Source: Funneliformis mosseae | Lineage: Eukaryota > Glomeromycota > Glomeromycetes > Glomerales > Glomeraceae | Direction: 5' to 3' | DNA: 20,085 nucleotides | Assembly: GCA_910592005.1 (NCBI GenBank) | Contig: CAJVPP010001421.1 | Coordinates: 1 to 20,085 of the forward strand | Shown: piece by piece, positions 9,541-17,417 of the stretch | How the letters are laid out: every line of letters begins with the position of its first letter | How positions within the stretch are numbered: the first letter of the stretch is position 1 | Program-made: the position numbers and the translations under genes | The notes under the pieces: generated by a model | Databases searched by the model: none | What the model was told of the DNA's origin: nothing | The model's input: the letters and a program-made list of their open reading frames with translations, nothing else

Positions 9541-10956
9541 ATAGTATTATATCAAGTTTTCATAAGTTTTGAAAGGCAAGATTAAAATTTAAAGCAATTA
9601 TCATATTGATCGAATAGTTGCATGTCTGTTATCAAATAGAATTTACCTTATCAAAAATTATGTAACGTTAATGGATCTTTTTTTAAAAAAAACGATCATA
9701 ATTGACCAAAAAAAGTAGAATAATAAAGGAATTGTGAAAGTTCTCTCTCGAATGTGATTCATAACAGGCTTTTGACTAAAAGTAGTGTATTACAAATTTT
9801 TTTGGTTGCCTTCACAATATTTTCTCAAGCGAACAAGTTTATGGTCAAGTATTTTGACTGCCGTTCAAACGACAAGTAAAGAATGAAGTGATAAACATGT
9901 GAAAATTTAATTCGCTAATCCAAATTGTAATCGAAACAATCAAAAGAAAAGTTTATTTAAAAGAATGATGTTGGCGTTAGTATTTCACACATTTCACACC
10001 AATTTCAAACTCGAATAATCCAACTTCAAAACCTTCCTTTATTTTAAAAATATATAACATTTTTCAATTCATGATCCTATTCTTCTTCCCTTACCTCTCT
10101 CACATTCAAGGGTTGAGAAATATAAATTTCTCAACCATGACAAATATTGTAATTTCATAATATTCTATTATTACTTATCAAACGGTAGAAGGGGAGTTTT
10201 TATACAGAGCTAAAATACATCTTGCCACACAATTGCATTTGGCAACTAACAATGCATGGTAAAGGGCCTTTGGCGATTTCTTAGATTTTTTACAAGTAAT
10301 CATCATAGCGGAATCAATCGAGATGAAATGCGACTTGACGGACGGAATTTGAATTATTTGAACTAGGACTATTGATAATGACTGTTGAGACGCAACTACG
10401 TCCTTTCTTTACAATAACAATTTTATACAATCCATCATTCGTATATATCTATAGTAAAAACTTTGGATTAGTATTTTTCAAATGCTGAACAAATTTCAAT
10501 TGCTGAGTTTTTTTTTTTTTCTTACAATTCTTTCAAATTGTAATTAATTATTTAATGTATAATTTTTGTGTATAAATCAAACGATAAGCTTAAAAATATA
10601 AATGCCAATTGCTAATAAAACTAAGATTATAAATTTTAAGCATTCATATATTTTAAGTTTTTCATAATCGTGCGAGTAAATGATAATTTGTAATATTTAA
10701 TATAGATAACAATGATAGCATCCTATGTAAAATTTTTTGACGGAAAAAGAATATCTTTTTTTTTTTTATTACCGATAAAGTTTTGACGTTTTTTAGCAAT
10801 GATTATTCTTAAAGTGGTTTATATTTACTGTCCCCATATAATTATCGTGGTAGTTTTCCGACAAAGGTAAAAAAATTCAAAAAATCCAGTCACTCCATTA
10901 ATTGTATCGTTTGTTAAAATTAGAATTGTAAATTAAAAATAAAATATTAATTTAAT
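9541..10956. other. Intergenic DNA at the left edge of the genic island
   Basis: From about 9600 CpG returns and GC rises. No start-to-stop frame with protein-like content was found. A minus-strand frame at about 10190-10400 is open for some 77 codons but has no start codon at its head and no known motif. The region lies downstream of the double-psi barrel gene and should include its 3' untranslated part. It holds a perfect small inverted repeat (10111-10136) and a 13-T run near 10508-10520. Confidence 0.45.
10111..10136. repeat. Perfect 11-bp inverted repeat, 4-base loop
   Basis: GGTTGAGAAAT, then ATAA, then ATTTCTCAACC. The arms match perfectly. On either strand a transcript could form a stable hairpin. 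It lies about 820 bp beyond the stop codon of the minus-strand gene. Function unknown; small palindromes like this are also common as remains of MITEs. Confidence 0.6.
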
Positions 10957-12226
10957 TTAACACCCTTCCCAAGTAATCGATATACGGTCTTGTGATCCGT
11001 CACTGATAGCCTAAATAAACGAGTTAACAAAAAGTTGTAATATCTTTGAAGTAATTTGTACTTAAAAATACTTACATTAAAGGCGACTGGAGAAATGTCA
11101 ATATCGCCAAATTTACACTTGGAACACTAAATTAATGTTCGAAGAAAAGCAACATTTTGTTTAATGAAAATTAAAATCACTCGTTAACGGAAGTACTTCT
11201 TTCATACCTTGTCTACAATTTTGACTTTGACGCTTCCTTTTGGCCCGGTGATGTTTACGCACTTACCGCAGATAGGTGACACCCCAAATTGTTGAGCGTT
11301 CTAGATTGAATTAAAAGAGAATGATTTGACATGGATCACGTAAAAATCGGGTTTGGTAATACTTACCATTGCACCAATAAACTCATCAGCCGTATTAATC
11401 TTGCCACACGCTCCTATGCCAATACCTGGATCTAATGATTACATTAAAACAGGTTAAAAAAAATTGTAAATGGTAATTTTTATTGAATCAATTTCCTACC
11501 ATAAAATGTTCCATCTCCCTTTCCATTCATTTGAAGTCCATTATTTTTAGATTTAGCAAAAGCTCCAGTGGCTGCCAAAATTATGATCATTAATAGTATT
11601 ATAAGTATCAGAGATACTATTATTAATAATTTGTATTTATTAACACGAGGGTATTTATCCTTTAACCATTGATTGAATTTCGCTATTGGTGTTTTCTTTT
11701 TAATTACAGGAGGTTCGGGTAAACTTGGTAAATCTTTGTCTAATATTATTACACCCTTTTTTTGAGAGTCCGTAGATTTTCTTGGTCGTGGGCCATCACC
11801 TTCCCACTCCTCATCTACAATTTCTATAAATTCTCCTGTTTCATCATCGTATATGGTATATCGATGCACTTTAACTAATTGCGATTCGGATTTTTTTGAT
11901 TCCGAACGAGTCAAGAATGAAAGTGATCTTTGTAATATTGAATTTGATTTATTTAATTTTTCTTTTTCTACAACCGTTGAAATAACGGATGGACTTGACG
12001 ATAAAGAAGTCGGAATTGCAACTTTCTCATTTTTTATTGCAGGTGAAGGTATATCTATTTTTGTTTGATCTTCTTCCAATGGAAGAGTTACAAGTGTATC
12101 TACTGAGGAATTTGATGAACGTTTTGTGTTAACCGAAGGAGTTGATAGCGTTTCTCTTGAATAAAATGAACTTGCCGTGATAGCTACATCAGGCTTTTTA
12201 AGTGAACTTGATTTTTCTTTGCTCAT
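10957..12226 (-). CDS. Membrane-anchored barwin/RlpA-like double-psi beta-barrel protein, 5 exons
   Basis: Exons on the minus strand: 12226-11500, 11431-11367, 11300-11208, 11126-11076, 11010-10957 (990 nt, 329 residues). All four introns start GTAGGA, GTAAGT, GTATGA or GTAAGT and end in TAG, and the frame is kept throughout. Reading through intron 1 would give a false 248-residue product ending in GRKLIQ. Residues 1-175 are Ser/Lys-rich and probably disordered, with an acidic patch at 127-144. Basic residues 176-199 precede one transmembrane helix at about 200-222, so the N-terminus should be cytoplasmic (type II). Residues 238-329 form the double-psi barrel: GTFYDPGIGIGACG, CGKC (275-278), VKIVDKC with the conserved Asp at 294, GDIDIS, and ITWEGC at the end. 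The six Cys (251, 275, 278, 296, 299, 329) could make three disulfides, and NIT at 280 is a glycosylation site. Relatives bind or loosen cell-wall polysaccharide or inhibit proteases; the actual role here is unknown. Start: first ATG, right after a TATA-like site. Confidence 0.88.
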
Positions 12227-12249
12227 TCTCGTAATTTTATGACTATAAA

Positions 12250-12259
12250 CTTTTATATA
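12250..12259 (-). promoter_or_regulatory. Possible TATA box of the double-psi barrel gene
   Basis: TATATAAAAG on the minus strand ends 24 bases before the ATG at 12226. It would place transcription start close to the start codon, giving a very short leader. In DNA this rich in A and T such a word can occur by chance. Confidence 0.35.
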
Positions 12260-12266
12260 ACGTCGT

Positions 12267-12289
12267 ATTTATTTATTTATTTAATTTAT
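12267..12289. repeat. TTTA tetranucleotide microsatellite
   Basis: TATTTATTTATTTATTTAAT with a following TTTATTT, in the upstream region of the minus-strand gene. Confidence 0.7.
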
Positions 12290-12530
12290 TTCCCAAAAAT
12301 CTTCAACCTTCTCATCAAAATTATTAACGTTATAACTTTGAATCTATTAAATGCAAAAAAAATGAAAAATTTTTTTTTTGATATTTTAAAATTATTTTTA
12401 ACATGAACATGCATAAGAAAAAAGAAAGATTTTTTTTTCCTTTCAAATTTGATTGAATTTAATTAATAATGTGGCAGTATTTATTATATTATCATACCAT
12501 ATACATTCATTCTTTTCGCAAATAAATATA

Positions 12531-12552
12531 TTATATATATATATATATATAT
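12531..12552. repeat. TA dinucleotide microsatellite
   Basis: About ten TA units in a row. It lies about 310 bp upstream of the minus-strand gene start and just beyond the 3' end of a possible small ORF (12561-12850). Confidence 0.85.
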
Positions 12553-12560
12553 TTTCAGGA

Positions 12561-12850
12561 TTAATCTAAATATGATATGTGCTCGATAAATATTAATCTT
12601 GAGTAAATGCAATTAATTAATACACTAATCAAATCAAATGTTTCATATTGGCAACGGAACCGAAGATCATACCAAATTCGTCTCAAGAATTCATCAACTT
12701 TCTGATATCTTGAAAAATGCGAAGTCAAATCAAAAAAGTGAATTGTGCATCTCCTGCATAAACAAATATCAAAGAGTTTAAAAAAAGTTACCTTTTAAAT
12801 TTTACAGTTTGACAAAAATTTATTAATATGATGTTATTTTGAACACACAT
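12561..12850 (-). CDS. Possible small two-exon ORF, 83 residues; antisense ORF also open
   Basis: On the minus strand an ATG at 12850-12848 opens a frame. With a GTAACT..TGCAG intron (12791-12754, 38 bp) it continues to a TAA at 12561, 83 residues in all. Exon 2 reads TIHFFDLTSHFSRYQKVDEF and then LRRIWYDLRFRCQYETFDLI, which looks like real protein. I cannot name the family. Problems: the intron is unusually short, the ATG abuts the target duplication of a MITE, and the plus strand over 12638-12781 is also open for 47 residues (MFHIGNGTEDHTKF ... INKYQRV). Either strand, or neither, may be real. A likely alternative is one exon of a gene broken by the adjacent insertion. Confidence 0.25.
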
Positions 12851-12856
12851 TTAAAT

Positions 12857-13035
12857 AGGGCCCCCTGATTACGAAGATATCACATTAAGATAACCATATC
12901 GAACACTTTGAGAATAATTCTCCTAAGTAACATAAGTGTAACCATGTACACTTTGGCCATTTTAATACTAGTAAACTTAGTAGATATCACATCAATTATC
13001 ACGACGCGGTTCCAATCATCACAATCAGAGGCCCT
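12857..13035. mobile_element. 179-bp hAT-type MITE with perfect 8-bp target duplication
   Basis: The left end is AGGGCCCCCTGATT and the right end, on the minus strand, AGGGCCTCTGATT. Both are flanked by ATTTAAAT (12849-12856 and 13036-13043), an exact 8-bp duplication as made by hAT transposases. ATTTAAAT is itself a palindrome, so it could instead be part of longer inverted ends. AGATATCACATYA occurs twice inside in direct orientation (12875 and 12982). No coding capacity. The exact flanks suggest a fairly young insertion. Confidence 0.75.
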
Positions 13036-13078
13036 ATTTAAATACATCTTTAATTCTTACTACTAATTTCACAATTAA

Positions 13079-13140
13079 TGTCCGTTTTTTTGCTTTTCGT
13101 TAAGTTGATTTATAAGTTGTTTACGATTAAAAAGCGGACA
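13079..13140. repeat. 62-bp foldback with TGTCCG ends
   Basis: TGTCCGTTTTTTTGC at the left is matched on the minus strand by TGTCCGCTTTTTAAT at the right. Imperfect arms of about 13 bp enclose about 35 bp. It may be a small deletion derivative of a DNA transposon; no target duplication is evident. Confidence 0.4.
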
Positions 13141-13787
13141 AAAAATATGAAAAAGGTAGTAATATATTTACGATATTTATTTCAGAAGAAATTGATAATT
13201 CTTTAAAGAATGATAGTCCTTATATTTCATTTCAGGCAGAGTATTTTAATAATTTATTGACTTAAATTCTTGTTAAATCAACACATAATAACCACGTAGA
13301 AAAAGTTATGATGAAAAACTGGCCAGGAATATTTCGTTTGATACTTGTAAGTTATTGTGTTTTGCAACGATTAATTATTGTCCAATTCATAATGATCAGT
13401 TAGATTTTAGCCTGATGATGAGAAATTTCATTATATTTCTCTTCTCGTCGTTATTATTTTTTTTTTTTTAAAAAAAAAAAAAATGGAAAGAACCACGTTT
13501 AAAAAATCACAAAAAAGGTAACTTTGTTTATTGTTATGTTTATAAGCTTAACAATATTGAATTAACAATTTTTCATTTTTAAGCTAAGTTTACTTTTGAA
13601 AAACTACCAAAAAAAACCTTAACTAACTTACTAAAAAAACAATCAAGCATTCTTAATAATTTTTGAAAAATATAGATGAAAGTACAATCATTAATATTGC
13701 GATTTCAAAAATGATAACATTTTATTAATTCTGTAGTATAAAAATAGATATTTTATTTTTATTTATTGTATAGTTTATTTTTATACA
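13141..13787. other. Intergenic stretch with a possible gene end
   Basis: Plus-strand bases 13184-13261, after a TTTATTTCAG acceptor-like site, read EIDNSLKNDSPYISFQAEYF then NNLLT and a stop, which resembles a terminal exon. No matching upstream exon was found, and the MITE at 12857-13035 may have displaced it. A run of 13 T followed by 14 A lies at 13457-13483. Otherwise nothing is recognised. Confidence 0.3.
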
Positions 13788-14045
13788 TCATAATTGTGAG
13801 AGCACGAATTTGTTACAATACTCATTCGAATTAAACAAAATCATAAAGGTTCTATTCCCTTTGAAGTTTAGCTTCAAGAGATTGATTCTATTAGTGTGTT
13901 TAAGGAAGATGAGTTTTTTTTTGGTACCATGAAAATTAGCGACTTTGTCCGAATTATCAACCAATGAAAATAATCTAACGTTATGAAAATCAAACAATCC
14001 TATTTTCAAGCATTGTATTAACGAGATTTGGAATTTTACTCTTCA
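13788..14045 (-). pseudogene. Unidentified ORF or exon fragment
   Basis: A minus-strand frame is open for about 84 codons before its stop near 13788, without an ATG at its head. An AG suitable as an acceptor precedes it. It reads in part LFDFHNVRLFSLVDNSDKVA, then HGTKKKLIFLKHTNRINLLK and LNFKGNRTFMILFNSNEYC. Alternating hydrophobic strands followed by a final amphipathic segment could suit a PH-like fold, but this is a guess. No further exons were found on either side; a palindromic element at 14156-14429 lies just upstream. It may be the last exon of a broken gene, or chance. Confidence 0.25.
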
Positions 14046-14155
14046 ATAAAATGAGGACATAACGAAATAGAAGCTGAAGATCAAGTACGCCAATAACATG
14101 CATCGATGTAATCCGCTACTAGTATGTTGTAATACATTATGGCTGAGGGAGTTCT

Positions 14156-14429
14156 CGTCTCTGGGGGACCTCTGAATGACCTTCGAATGACCCGGTCATT
14201 TGAGGCCATTGTCATTTGGTCATTTAAACGTAATACAAGCCAAATTTTAGATACTGGCCAAATTTACAAATTATATCACGTGAAATATTTACGAAAACGT
14301 TCGAAACATTAAATTATATTAATTATTTGGCCAGAATTTTTGAGATCACATGATATTATTTTTAAATGACCAAATGACACATGACCAGTCATTTGAGTCA
14401 TTTGGGTCACTTGCCATCATTGATTTACA
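14156..14429. mobile_element. MITE-like palindromic element with GGTCATTTG arms
   Basis: The left arm (14175-14228) repeats GGTCATTTG and CGAATGACC and ends GTCATTTGGTCATTTAAA. The right arm (14361-14422) begins TTTAAATGACCAAATGACAC and continues with GTCATTTGAGTCATTTGGGT. The two arms are inverted copies over about 50 bp. Inside, TGGCCA-AATTT..ATCACGTGA and TGGCCAGAATTT..ATCACATGA form a direct repeat. GAGTTCT occurs just outside both proposed ends (14149-14155, 14430-14436) and may be the target duplication, though the outermost bases do not pair well. No coding capacity. Confidence 0.6.
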
Positions 14430-14436
14430 GAGTTCT

Positions 14437-15230
14437 TATTTTTTGACCTTTTATACATATTGTTTACTTATTATTTATTTAATTAATTATTTTTTTTTTT
14501 AAAGAAAAGTGATTATTCTGTTGTCTGGAGTGGCGGTTTCTTCAAAATATATATCAATTGAAATGATCCTTGATTTTTACAAATCTAAAAGCTTTAAGTT
14601 AATTAACTTCTTTAACGAACGATACTACATATATACTTATACCCAACCGAGGACAAATAAAAAATTCTCCTTAAAATATAATAAATACAATGAAAGGACA
14701 TTTAATATATGTGTTGACAACATTCAACATAAATTTTTATGGATTATGTTAATAATTTAACAAAATAAGAAAGTAAACTTGCAAAACGATTGATCAATCA
14801 ATGCATTATTATAAATAATTTTGTAGATTTTGAATGATTAAGATATATAAATACTGAATACAATAGCCTAATAGTAAATAATCTGGCTCTCTTTTCATAT
14901 AAGTCTCAGATTTTAAAACATATATTGTAAAAAATTTTATAATAATAATTTTAAATTAAATATGTAATAAAAATGAAAATTATGTAAAAAAATAACTTTT
15001 CTTAATATTATAGTTTAATTATAAAAATATAGAAAAATAAATTCAAATCTAATTAAGATATATAGATGATAAAGGATAAAGATGATACTTAAAAATCTTA
15101 TTATATAAATTTATAATTCTTTTAAATTTAATTTAAAGAAATCAGATAAAAATAAAAATTTCTATAAAAGTAGATTTAGTAATAAGATCTTATAAACTAA
15201 CTAGCATTTGTTAGTTTCTTAATATTTGGA
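14437..15230. other. Right edge of the genic island, no gene
   Basis: CpG becomes rare after about 14790 and A/T content climbs. A plus-strand frame (14509-14760) starts with GTG rather than ATG and is rich in Tyr, Asn, Lys and Ile; I do not regard it as a gene. Nothing else is recognised. Confidence 0.45.
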
Positions 15231-15641
15231 AACCTTTCTAGCAAAAGAAAGGTTCAGCCAATCATATAATTTTGAGAAAATTATAATTTAAATCATATGA
15301 TTAATTTTATCAGAAAATTTAAAATTTCTTATTTCTCAAAAATAGTTTTATAATCTAAGACGAAATTTTACAGACATTTTCTTGAAGGTATTAGCTTTTA
15401 TTTATCTTTTTTATTTTTATTATATTATGAAATATATAATCATTTAACCTTATAAAACTTATTAAAATAAATTTGTCTATATAGGTGATAAAAAATAAAA
15501 AATTAAAAATTACGTCTTTTTTACTAATTTATTATGAATGAAAAATATATTTCTCAAAAGGTTAGACCTATAAGAATATAATGATCAAAAAATCTCAAAA
15601 TTATGTGATCGATCTGAATCCTCCCTTTTGCTAGGAAAGTC
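15231..15641. mobile_element. Inverted-repeat element (MITE), about 0.41 kb
   Basis: The left end reads ACCTTTCTAGCAAAAGAAAG, followed by GTTCAGCCAATCATATAATTTTGAG. On the minus strand the right end reads ACTTTCCTAGCAAAAGGGAG, followed by GATTCAGATCGATCACATAATTTTGAG. The arms match over about 45-50 bp. Each arm also contains CTTTCTAGCAAAAGAAAG, a small hairpin. The interior is AT-rich and non-coding. The target duplication is not clear. Confidence 0.65.
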
Positions 15642-16327
15642 TTCATTTCTTTAATAAGTTATTTAAAAATAATACTTATAAAGAATATTTATAATTATAT
15701 AGTCTCTTAATAAAATAATAAGAATTGAAAAGGAATTAACAGATTTTTTAATTTCATTAAAGAGATAGAATCAAATAAAGAAATTATATTATGTGTTTGA
15801 GATAAGTTTTTTTTGTTAAATCTTATTGCAATTTTAAATCCAATTTTAAATAATTTTTAATTATAATTTTAAAATTTAGAATTTTTATAAAGTAATTAAA
15901 AAAAAATATTAAAATCAGAATATATTACACTTTCTTCTTCAATTTATATATATAATATTTTAATAGATCATTTAAAAATTTTCTTGATAACAAAACAAAG
16001 AATATTATTCAATTTCTGTTGCTATAACAAAAAAATATAAGAAGCTTAAAATTTATTATATAAAAATAGATAAATTATATATCTACCTAATTGTAATAAG
16101 TATTAAATATTTTATTTTTTATTTAAATTTATTTACATTATTAATACTAATGTATTATTTCACATTTATTATTTTTAAGTACTTTATTTATAAATAAAAT
16201 TAAAATACTATTGATAACAATTATAGGAATAAGAATATATTGATAATTCAATAAAAATAATTAGAGATATATATAAAGAATATTATTGAAATAATTTTTT
16301 TACTAATAACTTAATTTAAAATTAAGA
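15642..16327. other. AT-rich stretch, probably decayed hAT body
   Basis: No firm motif. Because the hAT C-terminus follows at 16328 on the same strand, this may be the eroded upstream part of that gene, but I could not align any catalytic block. Confidence 0.3.
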
Positions 16328-16818
16328 TTAGAGCAATTTTTTAATATATTTGAAATAGATAATAATTTTTCTGATAAAGATGAATTGAATGAATATCTTC
16401 AAAAATCTGTAATTAAGTTTAAAATTGATTTATTATAATTGTAAAGGTAAATAAATTTATAGTAGATTTTTTATATTATATAATTTAACTAATATAAATA
16501 ACTAAATATATTACAGGTATATAAAATTATTTATTTATATTTTGTAACTATAACTTGAGATTTTTTAGTAATTTTAGGTAAATACGATCTTTTTATTAAT
16601 ATTTTAATATTTTAAAAGTATATTATAACTTTTAATCTTGTATTAACTTAAAATATATAACTTTTAATTTTAGAAACTAATATACCTGTTGAAAGGATTT
16701 TTTTTGATAGAGTTAATTTAATAATAAAAGATATTTTAGTTTAGGAATAGAATTAATCAAAACATGTATATGCCTTAAAAATTGGAAAAAATATCTTCAA
16801 AAGACTAGTTTTCAATAA
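16328..16818 (+). pseudogene. hAT-family transposase, C-terminal remnant, spliced
   Basis: The first block reads LEQFFNIFEIDNNFSDKDEL, then NEYLQKSVIKFKIDLL followed by stops where W-W is expected, giving the hAT 'D-E-L-x-E-Y-L ... D-P-L-x-W-W' dimerisation motif. After two intron-like gaps (about 16447-16516 and 16578-16673, both GT..AG) it continues TNIPVERIFFDRVNLIIKD and, one frame over, FSLGIELIKTCICLKNWKKY. This is the 'S-V-P-S-E-R-x-F-S ... N-x-I-x-x-K-R ... L-I-x-L-K-x-W' tail of hAT transposases. Stops and a frameshift make it dead. It faces opposite to, and belongs to a different subfamily from, the remnant at 242-660. Confidence 0.75.
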
Positions 16819-17189
16819 GTTTTATTAATTAAAGAATTAGAAAATTTTAAATTTTATTTTTTAATAAATAAGATTTTATTTAATATAATAATATTAAGTT
16901 AAATAATAATTATAAAATTAATTAATTTATTAAATAAATAAAAAAAAATAAAACTTTTGTAATATTTTTTATTTGACTTTTAAGTCAAATTAAGTTAAAT
17001 ATCTAATCTAAAAAAAATAAGATCAGATATCTGATCTGACCTGAAAAATTTGATTTACAGATCAAGTTATATTAAGCATTTATTTATATTAGGTAGCTTT
17101 TAATTTAATTTTAAAAAATATAACAGATCAGGTTAAATAAATTATCTGATCTAATCTGTTCAAAGTTTTAATTTATATTATAATAAATA
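16819..17189. repeat. AT-rich 3' flank with AGATCAGGTTAAAT palindromes
   Basis: After an A/T-only stretch, 16971-17165 carries ATTTGACTT-TT-AAGTCAAAT (16971-16990), the perfect palindrome GATCAGATATCTGATC (17021-17036), and AACAGATCAGGTTAAATAA facing CTGATCTAATCTGTT near 17120-17160. This is plausibly the subterminal repeat zone of the hAT element at 16328-16818. Its TCTGATCT words resemble those in the non-autonomous element at 4859-5764. Confidence 0.5.
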
Positions 17190-17417
17190 CCGTATTCTTC
17201 TGAAAATAAGCAACCTCTGAAAATAAGCAACCCTCAAATTACTTAGTATCCGAAAATAAGCAACATCTCAAATTTTACATCAAAACAAAATATAATGTTA
17301 TAAAAAAACACTTAAATAATAAATAAATGCTTCAAATAATTCAAATCAATGCATTTTTTTATTTAATGAATATTGCTTAACAAAAATCATTTAATATAAT
17401 CCTATTATTAACAATAA

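Noticed and set aside
10190..10400. Minus-strand frame open for about 77 codons
   Set aside because: No start codon at its head and no splice support or motif; another minus-strand frame is also open over part of it, as expected by chance at this composition.
11853..12068. Plus-strand ORF of 71 codons
   Set aside because: It lies antisense within exon 1 of the double-psi barrel gene, whose spliced model explains the sequence fully.
14509..14760. Plus-strand ORF of 83 codons
   Set aside because: It begins with GTG, has no ATG near the head, is Tyr/Asn/Ile-rich, and has no recognisable motif.
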